Shown: positions 1 through 9,407, counted from the stretch's first letter. The stretch: 64,000 bases of DNA from Pseudorhizobium banfieldiae (GCF_000967425.1 NZ_FO082820.1:3193501-3257500), one strand, 5' to 3'. A program made the numbers and translations. The notes: generated by a model from the letters alone, not told the origin.

Positions 1-33
1 ATTGCTCATGACGGGATGGAGGTGGTGCTGTGA
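1..33 (+). CDS. pqqB: PqqB, C-terminal end only
   Basis: The first ten codons read IAHDGMEVVL and end in TGA at 31-33. This matches the usual DGMEVEL-like tail of PqqB, the metallo-hydrolase-fold protein of pyrroloquinoline quinone synthesis. The stop overlaps the GTG start of pqqC, so the genes are translationally coupled. The rest of the gene lies before the window. Confidence 0.7.
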   Translation: MAHDGMEVVL

Positions 34-788
34 ACGAGTTTGCGGATGCAGCAAGAGACGGTCTTTCGCCCGAAGCGCTGGAGAAGGTTCTGCGCGAGGT
101 AGGCGTCAGCCGCTACCATAACCGCCACCCGCTGCATCACAAGATGACGGCAGGCTCGCTGTCGAAGGCACAATTGCAGGCCTGGGCGCTGAACCGCTAC
201 TGCTATCAATCAGTCATTCCTCGAAAGGATGCCATGATTATCGCCCGCGCCGAAGATCCTGCTTTCCGTGCTGAATGGCGAAAACGCGTCGAGGATCACG
301 ATGGCACGGACGGCTGGAACGGCGGCATCGCGCGCTGGTTGAAGCTGGCGACCGGCCTCGGCCTCGATGCCGACCTCGTGAAGAGCCAGAAGTCAGCACT
401 GCCGGCCACACGCTTCGCCGTCGGCGCTTACCTGTCCTTCTGCACGGATCGTACGCTGCTGGAGGCGGTGGCCTCGTCACTGACCGAGCTCTTCTCCCCA
501 GTGATCATCGGCGAGCGCGTTCCGGCCATGCTGGCGAAATACGACTACGTGACAGAGGATATCCTTGAATATTTCCGGCCAAGGCCGGCGCAGGCCTCGC
601 GCGATTCGGATTTCGCCCTAGCCTACGTACTGGCGAAGTCCGACACGCCGGAAAAGCAGCAGGCGGTGATCGACGCCCTCGTCTTCAAGTGCGACGTACT
701 CTGGGCCATGCTGGATGCCCTTGAGCAGGCCTATGGGGATCACGGCCATGTGCCGCCCGGCGCCTTCGATCCGAAACGGCCACAATGA
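30..788 (+). CDS. pqqC: PqqC, pyrroloquinoline-quinone synthase
   Basis: Cofactor-free oxidase that performs the last ring closure and oxidation giving PQQ, the cofactor of periplasmic quinoprotein dehydrogenases. The 252-residue protein has normal family length and an all-helical TENA/PqqC-like sequence, with family blocks YHNRHPLHHKM near residue 30, AWALNRYCYQ near 52 and SLTELFSP near 151. The start is GTG at 30, preceded by a GGAGGTG ribosome site inside pqqB and overlapping the pqqB stop. It overlaps pqqD by four bases (ATGA). Neighbours on both sides are pqq genes, so the assignment is firm. Confidence 0.95.
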   Translation: MNEFADAARDGLSPEALEKVLREVGVSRYHNRHPLHHKMTAGSLSKAQLQAWALNRYCYQSVIPRKDAMIIARAEDPAFRAEWRKRVEDHDGTDGWNGGIARWLKLATGLGLDADLVKSQKSALPATRFAVGAYLSFCTDRTLLEAVASSLTELFSPVIIGERVPAMLAKYDYVTEDILEYFRPRPAQASRDSDFALAYVLAKSDTPEKQQAVIDALVFKCDVLWAMLDALEQAYGDHGHVPPGAFDPKRPQ

Positions 789-1081
789 TGCCGCGGCGGG
801 AGCGCAGGATCGTGACTGCAAGCTCCATCCCGGTGCTGAAGCGCCATGTACGCCTGCAATATGATCCGGTCCGACAGGCCTGGGCCCTCCTATCTCCGGA
901 AAAGGTGTTCTGGCCCGACGAGATCAGCCTAGACATTCTGAGGCTGTGCGATGGGAAGCACTCGGTCAGGCAGATCCTGGATCACCTGGCGTCTGTTTAT
1001 GAAGCCCCGCCCGAAGAGATTGCAGAGGACGTTGAAGGCTTTCTCCAGGAATGGTCAGATAGATCTTTGGTGACGCTATGA
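785..1081 (+). CDS. pqqD: PqqD, peptide chaperone of PQQ synthesis
   Basis: Small protein that binds the precursor peptide PqqA and presents it to the radical SAM enzyme PqqE. It has 98 residues with the typical blocks VRLQYDPVRQAWALLSPE near residue 22 and then a RiPP-recognition-like winged-helix fold. It overlaps pqqC by ATGA and pqqE by ATGA. The start could also be the second ATG, one codon later. The pqqA precursor gene is not in this window. Confidence 0.93.
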   Translation: MMPRRERRIVTASSIPVLKRHVRLQYDPVRQAWALLSPEKVFWPDEISLDILRLCDGKHSVRQILDHLASVYEAPPEEIAEDVEGFLQEWSDRSLVTL

Positions 1082-2187
1082 CCCAAGCGATACTTCCGCC
1101 GATCGGAATGCTGGCAGAACTGACGCATCGATGCCCGCTACAATGCGCTTATTGCTCCAACCCGGTCGAACTCCTGAAGGCAAACCGGGAAATGGCAACC
1201 GAGGCTTGGCTTGCGTTGTTTGATCAGGCAGCAGATCTCGGCGTGCTGCAAATCCACCTGTCGGGAGGCGAGCCGACTCTTCGACCGGACCTGGAGGTGC
1301 TCGTGCAACGCCTGGCGAGTCGCGGCGTCTACACGAACCTGATCACGGCCGGCGTCGGCATCGCCGAGGGACGGATGGAAGCACTGGCACAGGCGGGACT
1401 GGACCATGTCCAGGTGAGTTTCCAGGGCGCATTTGCTCCAACGACCGAAAAGATCGGCAACCATCGAGGCGCTCACGAGAAGAAGATGGAAACGGCAAGG
1501 CAGGTGCGCGCCGCCGGCCTGCCACTGACAATCAACGCGCCGATCCACCGGCACAATATCGAGGAAGTGCCGGCCTTCATCGATCTCGCCCTGGCCCTCG
1601 ACGCCGAGCGGCTGGAGATTGCCAATGTGCAGTATGCCGGGTGGGCGCTCCTCAACCGCAACGCCCTGATGCCGGACCGTGCGTCGGTCGAGCGCCAGGT
1701 TGAGACGGTGCGCAAGGCCCAGGAAGACCTCTACGGCGTCCTGGCCATCGATTTCGTCACCCCGGATTATTTTGCCATGTATCCAAAGCCTTGCATGGGC
1801 GGATGGGCACGCGATGCCTTCGTGGTAGCACCGGACGGAAGCGTCCTTCCATGCCATGCCGCCGGCACCATTCCGGATCTCGTCTTCGACCGCTTCGGAG
1901 ACAAGAGCCTCGCGGAGATCTGGCTTCAATCAAAGGCCTTCAACGCCTTTCGCGGGACCGACTGGATGAGCGAGCCCTGCCGCAGTTGCGAAAGGCAGGA
2001 GATCGACTGGGGCGGATGCCGCTGCCAGGCGATGGCAATCGCCGGTAGTGCTGCGGAAACCGATCCCGCCTGTGCGAAATCTCCGCTCCACGCCCGGATG
2101 GCCGCGCTGATCGATGAGGCCATGGCAGCGGATCGCGAGGAATTCCGGTATCGGCGTATCGGTTCGCCGGTTCTCGAACGTCAGTGA
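1078..2187 (+). CDS. pqqE: PqqE, radical SAM enzyme linking Glu and Tyr of PqqA
   Basis: Forms the carbon-carbon bond between glutamate and tyrosine side chains in PqqA. The SAM-binding cluster motif CPLQCAYC (CxxxCxxC) is at residues 19-26, followed by the glycine-rich HLSGGEPTL motif. The C-terminal SPASM region carries further cysteines for auxiliary clusters (PCMGGWARD, LPCHAAG, EPCRSCER, GGCRCQA and DPACAKS). At 369 residues it has normal length. It ends the pqq operon here; the following gene is a damaged, unrelated one after about 100 bases. Confidence 0.95.
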   Translation: MTQAILPPIGMLAELTHRCPLQCAYCSNPVELLKANREMATEAWLALFDQAADLGVLQIHLSGGEPTLRPDLEVLVQRLASRGVYTNLITAGVGIAEGRMEALAQAGLDHVQVSFQGAFAPTTEKIGNHRGAHEKKMETARQVRAAGLPLTINAPIHRHNIEEVPAFIDLALALDAERLEIANVQYAGWALLNRNALMPDRASVERQVETVRKAQEDLYGVLAIDFVTPDYFAMYPKPCMGGWARDAFVVAPDGSVLPCHAAGTIPDLVFDRFGDKSLAEIWLQSKAFNAFRGTDWMSEPCRSCERQEIDWGGCRCQAMAIAGSAAETDPACAKSPLHARMAALIDEAMAADREEFRYRRIGSPVLERQ

Positions 2188-2288
2188 CTGCGGCCCCTTC
2201 AGAAATAGCCTCGTTTCGCAGCCCCGCGATCGCGTCGAACCCGTCGTGCAGCTGTCGAGTATGAGATGGCGGTCTATCCGCGCAGCAG

Positions 2289-3167
2289 GAGCCTCGCGGT
2301 GGCGTCTTCCGGCATATCAACCTGCTCGTGCCGCCTAAGGATCCGCGTACGACCATGGGCTTCATTATCATGGAGCCTGAAGATACACCCCCAATGTCGG
2401 GGTCCAATGCCATCTGCGTTTCAACCGTCCTGCTCGATAGCGGCATTGTGCCAATGGTCGAGCCGGAAACACGAATGGTCCTTGAGGCGCCAGGTGGGCT
2501 GTTCGACGTCGTCGCATCCTGCCGTGACGGCAAGGCGGAGCGTATCACGTTCACCAATGTGCCTGCTTTCGCCGACAAGTTGAATGCGACGCTCGAAGTG
2601 GAAGGGATCGGTACGCTCACCGTCGACACCGCCTATGGCGGCGACAGTTTCGTCTTCGCCGATGCCCGCGCGCTCGGCTTTGCCGTCACCCCGGACGAGG
2701 CACGCGAACTTGCTGAGACGGGCATCCGCATCACGAATGCGGCAAACGAGCAATTGGGATTTAACCACCCAGACAATTCGGAATGGAACCACATCTCCTT
2801 TTGCCAGCTGACGCTGCCGATTGAAGAGCAAGCCGGCGCGCTGCACGGCCGCAACACCGTCGTGATCCAGCCTGCCAAACTTGACCGTTCGCCGACGGGT
2901 ACCGGGTGCTCGGCGCGCATGGCTCTGCTTCACGCCCGCAGCCAGATCAATCTAGAGCAGCTCTTTTACGGATATTCAATAATCGACTCACGATTCGAAT
3001 GTCGCATCGTCGATCGGACGACCATAGGTGGCCGCCCTGCAATCATACCAGAAATTTCCGGCCGTGCACGGATCACCGGCACCCATCAGGTGATGCTCGA
3101 CCCTGATGATCCCTGGCCGACTGGCTACCGTCTTGCCGACACCTGGCTGCGCGTGGGCGGGCGCTGA
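2289..3167 (+). pseudogene. Proline racemase / hydroxyproline epimerase family gene lacking its 5' end
   Basis: Reading from 2289 the frame gives EPRGGVFRH, then VPPKDPR and [16 protein letters not shown], strongly conserved in the proline racemase superfamily. An in-frame stop at 2262-2264 closes it upstream, so about 50 N-terminal residues usual in this 330-345 residue family are missing. Only a GTG at 2328 could restart it (279 residues). The second catalytic cysteine is present in TGTGCSAR, while the first catalytic position holds serine (MSGSNAIC), as in some epimerase or dehydratase subgroups. The next gene cluster is a TRAP transporter, so it may once have processed that substrate. I judge it non-functional, but a short product cannot be excluded. 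Confidence 0.75.
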
Positions 3168-3322
3168 CGCCCGCACCAGCAGATGCCATCGGCAATGCGG
3201 TCGGGCAGGCAGAGGCCCACGAGGTCGCTGTCCGATCCAAACCGAGAAAGCTGGACCTACCCGCCATGACTTCAGGCGCTGGTAGCCTTACACCGTGACA
3301 GCAAAACGTGCCGCCCGAGCAG

Positions 3323-3347
3323 GAACCGCCCGACGAGCGGGCGGTTC
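3323..3347 (-). terminator. GC-rich hairpin downstream of dctP
   Basis: A perfect 10-bp stem (GAACCGCCCG / CGGGCGGTTC) with a 5-base loop lies nine bases after the dctP stop. There is no clear T-run directly behind it on the minus strand (TTTT occurs only about 15 bases on), so it is either a weak terminator or a 3' stabiliser. Confidence 0.5.
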
Positions 3348-3355
3348 TGCGTGGC

Positions 3356-4345
3356 TTAGAGGGAAGCCCCAACCTTTCGCAGATCAGCGAGGATTGGTGC
3401 CTTTGGCAGCCAGATCTTGTCATAGGCCTCAATGATCTTGCCGGCATCGGCTACTTCGACATCCTTGATCGTGATGACCTTCCCAAATTCGTCCAGGAGC
3501 TTTGACTCGTTTGCGACCGTTGCGTCAATCTGCTCATCGAGCGCCGATTTGGTCAAACGGGCAATGAGCTCACGGTCCGCCTCCGGCATTTGCTGCCAGA
3601 CGCGGCCTGATGCGAGCGCAACACAGGGCATGAAGATCGCGTTCATCTTCAGCATTGTCTTCGACACCTTGTCGAACCGCTGGTTCCAAGAGAAGTCCAG
3701 GTCAGCCTCAAGACCATCAACCTGACCGTTGGACATGGCATCGAAAACCGCTGGCGTGGGGATCGGCGTGGGGGCTGCGCCTAGCAGCTCGTAGAAGTCC
3801 TTATAGGCAGGCGTTGTGTTGATGCGCAGCTTCATTCCGTTAAGGTCTTGCAGACCTGCTATCTCTTTTGCTGTAAACACGACGCGCATTGTCGTGATGC
3901 CCCATGCAAGCCCGATAGTGCCTGTCTCCGCGGGAAGAACATCGAGCATCTGCATAGCGATCGGCTGACGCACGAGCTTCGCCACCTTCGCCGTAGAATC
4001 CACCACCCATGGCGCATTGATCGCAGCGATCGAAGGGATGCGTGAGCCAAGCTCGGCTGTCATGATCCAGCCCAGGTCCAGCGATCCGGCCTGCATCTGC
4101 TGCAACATGGCCGCCTCAGTGCCGAGCTGATTGGCTGGGAAGACTGCGATGTCCAGCCGTCCATTGGTCTCTGCCTTGAGCAGTTCACCGACCTTCAAGG
4201 CCGCATTGTTCCACGGGTGGCCGGGAGGCGTCGTGATACCGAGACGCAAGGTTCGGCTTTCCTGTGCGCGTGCGATGAAGGGGGTGCTGAGCAAAACCGC
4301 TCCGGCTGAGGCGCTGCGTAGCAGTGTTCTACGGGTAATGTTCAT
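3356..4345 (-). CDS. dctP: TRAP transporter substrate-binding protein (DctP family)
   Basis: Periplasmic receptor of a tripartite ATP-independent transporter for an organic acid. The 329-residue protein starts at ATG 4345 with an AGAGGAAA ribosome site; a longer open frame upstream looks non-coding. It begins with a signal peptide carrying a twin arginine (NITRRTLLRSASAG) and a cut after ARA. DctP-type blocks include PPGHPWN, GLKLR-like NGMKLRI near residue 175 and the DGLEADL segment. It is the last gene of the minus-strand order dctQ, dctM, dctP. The ligand is not readable from the sequence; the neighbouring proline-racemase relic is only a hint. Confidence 0.9.
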   Translation of the reverse strand: MNITRRTLLRSASAGAVLLSTPFIARAQESRTLRLGITTPPGHPWNNAALKVGELLKAETNGRLDIAVFPANQLGTEAAMLQQMQAGSLDLGWIMTAELGSRIPSIAAINAPWVVDSTAKVAKLVRQPIAMQMLDVLPAETGTIGLAWGITTMRVVFTAKEIAGLQDLNGMKLRINTTPAYKDFYELLGAAPTPIPTPAVFDAMSNGQVDGLEADLDFSWNQRFDKVSKTMLKMNAIFMPCVALASGRVWQQMPEADRELIARLTKSALDEQIDATVANESKLLDEFGKVITIKDVEVADAGKIIEAYDKIWLPKAPILADLRKVGASL

Positions 4346-4370
4346 GTGTCTTTTCCTCTGGAGTTGTCGG

Positions 4371-5636
4371 CTATCCGGCAAAGAAAGTGGAGAGCTGGGG
4401 GAAGATTGAAAGAAGGACGAGCAGCACGCATGAAGCGAAGAAGAACGGCAGGGTGACGATGAACATCTTGCCGGGCTTGGCACCAGTCACCGCTGACGCC
4501 ACAAAGAAACACAGGCCGACGGGCGGCGACAGAAAGCCCAGAACCAGGTTGATGACAACCACCACGCCAAAGTGGATCGGGTCAATGCCATACACTTCCG
4601 TCGCAATCGGTAGCAGGATGGGCACGGTCATGATGAGGCCCGGGGCGCCATCGATCACTGTCCCAATGACCAGCAGGATGACGTTGACCAGCAGCATGAA
4701 GGTGATTGGGTCAGATGCAACGGTCTGAACCCACGCGGCGACATTCTGGGGCACCATTCCGTAAACGAGGACCCAGGAGAATACCGCCGCCGCCGCGACG
4801 AGAAAGAGCACCACTGCGGAATAGACCGCCGAGCGCAGCAGCATTTTTGGAATGTCACGATAGGACAAATCGCCGATCCAGTATCGCCCGACGACAAAAG
4901 CCGCCACCACGCCAACGGCCGCGGCCTCAGTCGGGTTCGCGATACCGGCAAGGATGGAGCCAACGATGATAACGGGAATTAGCAGTGTCGGCAGTGCGTT
5001 AAGAACGATCTTCGCACGTACCCGGATCGTCTGCTTCTCTCCCTTCGGATAGTCATAGACGAAGCCCATCAACGCAATCATGACACAGAAGATCGCCGTC
5101 AACAGGATACCGGGAACCATCCCTGCCATGAGCATGTCAGCGACGGGCACCTGGGCAAGGACGCTATAGACAACGAACATGATCGAGGGGGGAATGATCG
5201 GACCCAACATGCCGCCATAGGCGGTAAGGCCAGCCGCGAAGGTCTTGTCATAGCCCTTCTTTTCCATCTCAGGCACCATCATCTGCGCCATGATAGCCAC
5301 TTGTGCCGTCGCTGAGCCCAGGATGGAGGAGACAAACATGTTGGCGAACAGGTTCACATAGGCCAGCCCGCCGCGCAGCGAGCCGATGAAGGCCATCGTC
5401 ATGTCGATGATCCGGCGCGTAATCCCGCCGCCGTTCATCACCTCCCCGATCAGCACGAAGAGGGGAATAGAGATCAGTCCATAATTGTCGACGCCGCCGA
5501 ATAACTGGACCGGGAGGCTGTCAAACAGAAGGAGGTTTCCGCTGTCGAGAATGTAGACCATGCTGACAAGCATGAGGCACAGTCCGATCGGCACGCCGAC
5601 GAGCATCAAAAGAAGAAAAACCGAGGTCGTGACCAT
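4371..5636 (-). CDS. dctM: TRAP transporter large permease (DctM)
   Basis: Inner-membrane permease using a sodium or proton gradient. The 421-residue protein starts at ATG 5636 (MVTTSVFLLLML), whose A overlaps the TAA stop of dctQ (TAATG), which points to coupled translation. It has about 12 hydrophobic segments and family motifs: GLISIPLFVLIGEVM near residue 60, YGGMLGPIIPPSIMFV near 145, and NPTEAAAVG and the LGFLSPPVGLCFFVAS block near 375. The reading frame stays open further upstream, but that part overlaps dctQ and is not membrane-like. Confidence 0.93.
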   Translation of the reverse strand: MVTTSVFLLLMLVGVPIGLCLMLVSMVYILDSGNLLLFDSLPVQLFGGVDNYGLISIPLFVLIGEVMNGGGITRRIIDMTMAFIGSLRGGLAYVNLFANMFVSSILGSATAQVAIMAQMMVPEMEKKGYDKTFAAGLTAYGGMLGPIIPPSIMFVVYSVLAQVPVADMLMAGMVPGILLTAIFCVMIALMGFVYDYPKGEKQTIRVRAKIVLNALPTLLIPVIIVGSILAGIANPTEAAAVGVVAAFVVGRYWIGDLSYRDIPKMLLRSAVYSAVVLFLVAAAAVFSWVLVYGMVPQNVAAWVQTVASDPITFMLLVNVILLVIGTVIDGAPGLIMTVPILLPIATEVYGIDPIHFGVVVVINLVLGFLSPPVGLCFFVASAVTGAKPGKMFIVTLPFFFASCVLLVLLSIFPQLSTFFAG

Positions 5637-6256
5637 TAGTTCACGCCCTCCGCATGATCGAATCCCGGCCGTGGGCGTATTGGAGAAAAGCCCAGATCCT
5701 CCAGGATATTGGCAACCGCATGGATCAGCATGGTGACCGCAAAGATTGGGATGATCAGACTCACGAGCCAGGTCGGCCAACGCAATGTCTGCGTTTGCTC
5801 CGTGTAAAGAAAGTTAAAGGTCTGCCCGGCATAGGCCTTGGCATCGAAGCCCGCTGCAGCAATGCCGAGCGGATCCATCCAGCGCCAGCACATATAGCCA
5901 AGAGCAAAGGCGAATACCGCCACCAGCATGCTGGCCACTGCTTTCATTCGTCGCGCATGGACTTCGGACAGCTTGTCGGAGAGCAAGGTCACCGAGAAGT
6001 CCAGCCTAAGCCGCGTCAGGGCCGACGCTCCCAAAAAGCCCAGCCAGACCATTGCATACACAGCGGCTTCGTCGACCCAGTAAAGGGGCATGCCGGTGTA
6101 GCGGGTGATCACGTTGAGGAGAATGAGCCCAAGGACGAGCGCCATGAATACACTGGCGAAGAATTTCTCGGCAACCAGGACGGCTTCGGAAAGGCCGATC
6201 ATTAGACGAACCGGCACTGCCGACGCCCCGCCCGTTGTAAACGCGTCTGGTCCCAT
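5636..6256 (-). CDS. dctQ: TRAP transporter small permease (DctQ)
   Basis: Small membrane subunit of the same transporter, 206 residues with four hydrophobic segments (about residues 32-52, 65-85, 105-130 and 155-180) and the DctQ-like YWVDEAAVYAMVWLGFLGA block. The ATG at 6256 has a GAGGGG ribosome site eight bases before it. It is the first gene of the minus-strand operon and faces the GntR gene. Confidence 0.9.
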   Translation of the reverse strand: MGPDAFTTGGASAVPVRLMIGLSEAVLVAEKFFASVFMALVLGLILLNVITRYTGMPLYWVDEAAVYAMVWLGFLGASALTRLRLDFSVTLLSDKLSEVHARRMKAVASMLVAVFAFALGYMCWRWMDPLGIAAAGFDAKAYAGQTFNFLYTEQTQTLRWPTWLVSLIIPIFAVTMLIHAVANILEDLGFSPIRPRPGFDHAEGVN

Positions 6257-6274
6257 CTGCCCCTCTTGTTTTCA

Positions 6275-6292
6275 TATAAAGTAGATTTTATA
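6275..6292. promoter_or_regulatory. Inverted repeat, likely GntR operator
   Basis: TATAAA and TTTATA flank a 6-base spacer (GTAGAT) in the short AT-rich gap between dctQ and the GntR gene. Position and symmetry fit an operator that lets the regulator control both directions. It may also hold a -10 element. Confidence 0.5.
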
Positions 6293-6317
6293 CATTTTTG
6301 GTGTCAATGCCTGCTGG

Positions 6318-7004
6318 ATGTTTTTTGTGAAACCATCAATCAAACACCGCACACTGTCGGGCGCGCTTCTGGAGGAAATCCGCCAGGATATCTTGTCGGG
6401 CCGTTACAAGGCCGGAACGCAGCTCAGGCAGGATGCTTTGGCAGAGTCCTATGGGGTCAGCCGGATCCCGATCCGAGAGGCTCTGTTTCAGCTTGAGGCC
6501 GCGGGGCTGGTGAAAATCATGCCCCAAAGGGGTGCGGTCGTCTCCGACCTTTCCCGCGAAGAGATCGAAGACGTGTTCCAGCTTCGCGTCCTGCTGGAAC
6601 CACGCCTTCTTTTGGCGTCTGCGCCTCATCTGACTGAAGGTGACTATGAACGTGTCGAAGCAAAGCACGCAGATTACGTGCAAGCCATCTCCGCGAACGC
6701 CGTCAATGAATATGGCCAACTGAACGCCGATCTTCACCTTGCACTCTACCGCCGCGCAAACCTGCCGCGAACGCAGCAGATCGTGACGTCGCTCCTTGAA
6801 ACCAGTGATCGCTACACCCGCATCCAGCTGTCCAATGCCGCCGCTATGCAAAGAGCAATGGCCGAGCACGCGGAATTGATTCAACTGTGCCGCTCACGTC
6901 GTTACGAGAGTGCTGCCAGCTTCCTCGCGCAACACGTGGCGGCCGTCCAGAACGACCTTGTGATGACACTGGCAATGACAGAGCCGGTAGAGACCCCTGC
7001 GTAA
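6318..7004 (+). CDS. GntR-family (FCD subgroup) transcriptional regulator
   Basis: 228-residue repressor-type regulator: an N-terminal winged helix (LLEEIRQDILSGRYKAG, LAESYGVSRIPIREAL, residues about 12-75) and an all-helical FCD ligand domain with the metal-binding pattern (NADLHLALYRRAN, AEHAELIQLCRS). FCD regulators usually sense the small acid carried or degraded by their neighbours, so it likely controls dctQMP. The ATG at 6318 sits close to the inverted repeat. The first codons lack a strong ribosome site. Confidence 0.9.
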   Translation: MFFVKPSIKHRTLSGALLEEIRQDILSGRYKAGTQLRQDALAESYGVSRIPIREALFQLEAAGLVKIMPQRGAVVSDLSREEIEDVFQLRVLLEPRLLLASAPHLTEGDYERVEAKHADYVQAISANAVNEYGQLNADLHLALYRRANLPRTQQIVTSLLETSDRYTRIQLSNAAAMQRAMAEHAELIQLCRSRRYESAASFLAQHVAAVQNDLVMTLAMTEPVETPA

Positions 7005-7408
7005 AGCTGCGCGTGCCAGCTAGCCATGATGCTAGCGGGAGCGCGGGTCGGATGTGAGCCGGCAGACAAACACTGCAGAGCAAGCAACTGGTCAATTTGG
7101 AATGACCGAGTTGGTGAAGGGTTTCGGGTGTCGTCAGGCGTCCGAAAGCCTCTCATGCAGGAACCCGCGGGCGGCATTCTCTGAGCTATGGGGTTTTGTG
7201 GATCGTCGCTTTCATCGGGCGGCTAATCGCAGGGACAGTTGCCAGTCCCGCCGCCTCGAGGGCGGGCCTTGCGGGTATAGTTCTGCGGATTTTTGGAGTG
7301 GATGAGCGTACGTTTGCCGCGCTGAATGCCTTCGCCATAGGGACTGGCACAGACCAGTTGGCCTGCTCTGCTGTGAGTAGACCATATCTATGGATCGGCC
7401 ATGCTGGG
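7005..7408. other. Stretch without a recognised gene
   Basis: About 400 bases between the GntR regulator and the transposase remnant. Open frames here are short, overlap one another on both strands and resemble nothing I know. It may be decayed insertion-sequence DNA, given what follows. Confidence 0.4.
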
Positions 7409-7639
7409 TCATGATGCACACTCCCGGTTCATTGTTGTCTCGTCTGGTGGTCCACGCGGTTGCCGCCAGCGCTTGAGCACTTCGATGACGACCATGCGTC
7501 CACCGCAGCATGGGCATGGCGGCCGGATGTCGATCGGTTCGTCGTCCGCCTCGTCAGAGGGCGGCGGGGCAGCGTTGAGGAGCTCGCGGGCACGAGCGAT
7601 GCTCATCTTCCGAGAACCGCCGGATGCCCGCGCGGACAA
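7409..7639 (-). mobile_element. Remnant of an IS91-type transposase, C-terminal end
   Basis: The minus-strand frame contains MSIARARELL, a short acidic-proline linker and PPCPCCGGRMVVIEV, which resembles the C-terminal tail of IS91-family transposases in rhizobia. The catalytic part is absent. The fragment runs straight into the integrase fragment on the other strand, as if one element had cut or replaced the other. No terminal repeats were found. The family assignment rests on recalled resemblance of the tail only. Confidence 0.6.
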
Positions 7640-8325
7640 TTCCCGACGGCAGAACGCCGGCTCGAAGACATGAAGCGCGGCGAACTGCGTTGGAACGAAC
7701 GAGAGCGTGGGTGGGAGGTCTTCATCCCGTCCAACGCGTTCAAGAACTCCGGCTCATCCTTCTTCGGGCAGAAGCCGTTTCGACTGGTGCTGCCGGATCT
7801 GCTTGATCTCTACACCCATCTCAACGCTTACATAGAGCGACATCGGAAGGTGCTGCTGGGTCGCGCACCCGATCCGCGCACGCTGTTCGTCAAGACAGTA
7901 AAGACGACCAGCGTTGACGCCGCTTACAATGAAACGACGTTCTATGAGGCTTGGCGGCTGGCGATCCAGCGATATACGGCATCTACAATCCTTACACCGG
8001 CCGCGCTGCCATCAAAGGGCTCCTTCCCCACGGTCCTCATAACGTCCGAGACGTCTTGGCCACTCATATTCTGAAGCAAACAGGATCCTACGAGCAGGCA
8101 AGCTACGCGATCCAAGATACGCCCGACGTCGTCCAACAGCATTACGGACGCTTTCTGCCGCAGGACAAGGCAGCATTGGCAGCGCGGATCCTCAATAAGG
8201 TGTGGGAGGCAGCATGGCCTACCCGGAAGCACGCCTTATCCGCGTCACGCAGTCAATTGGGAAAGTGTATACGCCTCGGCCGCTCCAACGACGGTCGTTT
8301 CCGCTTTGATGAAAGTCGAACCTAG
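7620..8325 (+). pseudogene. Tyrosine recombinase (phage-type integrase), truncated and frameshifted
   Basis: Two frames together give the C-terminal catalytic half of a site-specific integrase. Frame one (to about 7975) reads LRWNERERGWEVFIPSNAF and KPFRLVLPDLLDLY; frame two resumes with YGIYNPYTGRAAIKG, then HNVRDVLATHIL (HxxR motif) and VVQQHYGRFLP with the nucleophilic tyrosine. The break fits a duplicated TA in CGATATACGGC near 7971-7980. The N-terminal half and any start codon are missing. It marks a former mobile element and is very probably inactive. Confidence 0.8.
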
Positions 8326-8351
8326 TAGCCTGGTATTGCAACGTAGCTAGC

Positions 8352-9401
8352 CTAAGAGGTTTCGCGTTCTATGATCTGGAATCCGATGTCAGTGACGGGA
8401 TTGGTCATGGTCTTTTTCGCAAAACGCGCCAGCAGCGCATCTGCAGCCGCAGTTCCGAGCTTTTCCCGATCTACTCTAACGCTGGTCAACGGTGGGTCCG
8501 TGTGAGGTGCAAACTCCTGGTCACCAAATCCGATCACCGCCACCTCACTTGGCACCGCCAGACCTCGAGCCTTCGCTTCAACCAAGATCCCTTGGGCAAA
8601 CTGGTCCGAGCTGCAGAATATGACGCCGCCCGAGAACCCATGCTCGGCAATCAGGGTCGCCAATGCCTGTCGCCCTCCACCTAGCGATGCATGCCCTGGA
8701 AAATCGACTGTCGCCACTGGCGTACCGCCCAAAGCTTCGAACTGTCTGACAAAGGCATCCCGGCGTCGCGCTGCCCTCTCATCTCCAGCAGTAACGGCGG
8801 CGGCGCGTCGGTAGCCGTGCGAATGTGCATAATTGGCAGCGGCAGCGGCTGCTGCGACATGTGAGAAGCCTACGCAGCAATCTATCGGAGTCTCGGTTAT
8901 ATCCCAGACTTCCACGATCGGTATGGCCGCGCTTAACAGCATGCGTCGGACCGCCGGCGAGTGGTGGATCCCTGTCAACAACATCGCGTCGGGCCGCCGC
9001 GACAAATGCGTCGCGACCACAGCCTCTTCCTCGGCGAGGTCGAATCCTGTTTCGCCAACCATCAACTGGTAACCCCGCGCCCGCATGATCTTCGAGAATG
9101 CATGAAGCATACTGGCGTAGACAATGTTCGTCACCGAGGGCACAAGCGCTGAGATCAGATTGCTTCTGTTGGAGGCAAGCGCACCGGCCAGGGCATTGGG
9201 CACATAGCCGGTGACACGGATGGCATCCTGAATACGCTTCAGCGTTTCCGCAGAGACCATCGAGGGGTCCGAGAGCGCACGCGAGACCGTCACCTGCGAG
9301 ACCCCGGCAAGGCGCCCGACATCAGCCATGGTTACACTACCGCCACTCGCCCTGGGAGTTCGCCTGCCAGTTATGCTTTCTTGGCCTTCGCGGCTGCCCA
9401 T
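8352..9401 (-). CDS. LacI-family transcriptional regulator
   Basis: 349 residues: helix-turn-helix at about 24-70 (TMADVGRLAGVSQVTVSRAL and the hinge helix VPNALAGALAS), then a periplasmic-binding-protein-like sugar-sensing domain ending in VIGFGDQEFAPHTDPPLTSVRV. The ATG at 9401 lies just after the tctA stop, so it is the last gene of tctC-tctB-tctA-lacI. An alternative start is the internal ATG before ADVGRLAG. Its probable operators are the two perfect 16-bp palindromes at 12554 and 12664, between the transport operon and the sugar-acid genes. Confidence 0.92.
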   Translation of the reverse strand: MGSREGQESITGRRTPRASGGSVTMADVGRLAGVSQVTVSRALSDPSMVSAETLKRIQDAIRVTGYVPNALAGALASNRSNLISALVPSVTNIVYASMLHAFSKIMRARGYQLMVGETGFDLAEEEAVVATHLSRRPDAMLLTGIHHSPAVRRMLLSAAIPIVEVWDITETPIDCCVGFSHVAAAAAAANYAHSHGYRRAAAVTAGDERAARRRDAFVRQFEALGGTPVATVDFPGHASLGGGRQALATLIAEHGFSGGVIFCSSDQFAQGILVEAKARGLAVPSEVAVIGFGDQEFAPHTDPPLTSVRVDREKLGTAAADALLARFAKKTMTNPVTDIGFQIIERETS

Positions 9402-9407
9402 GCCTGT

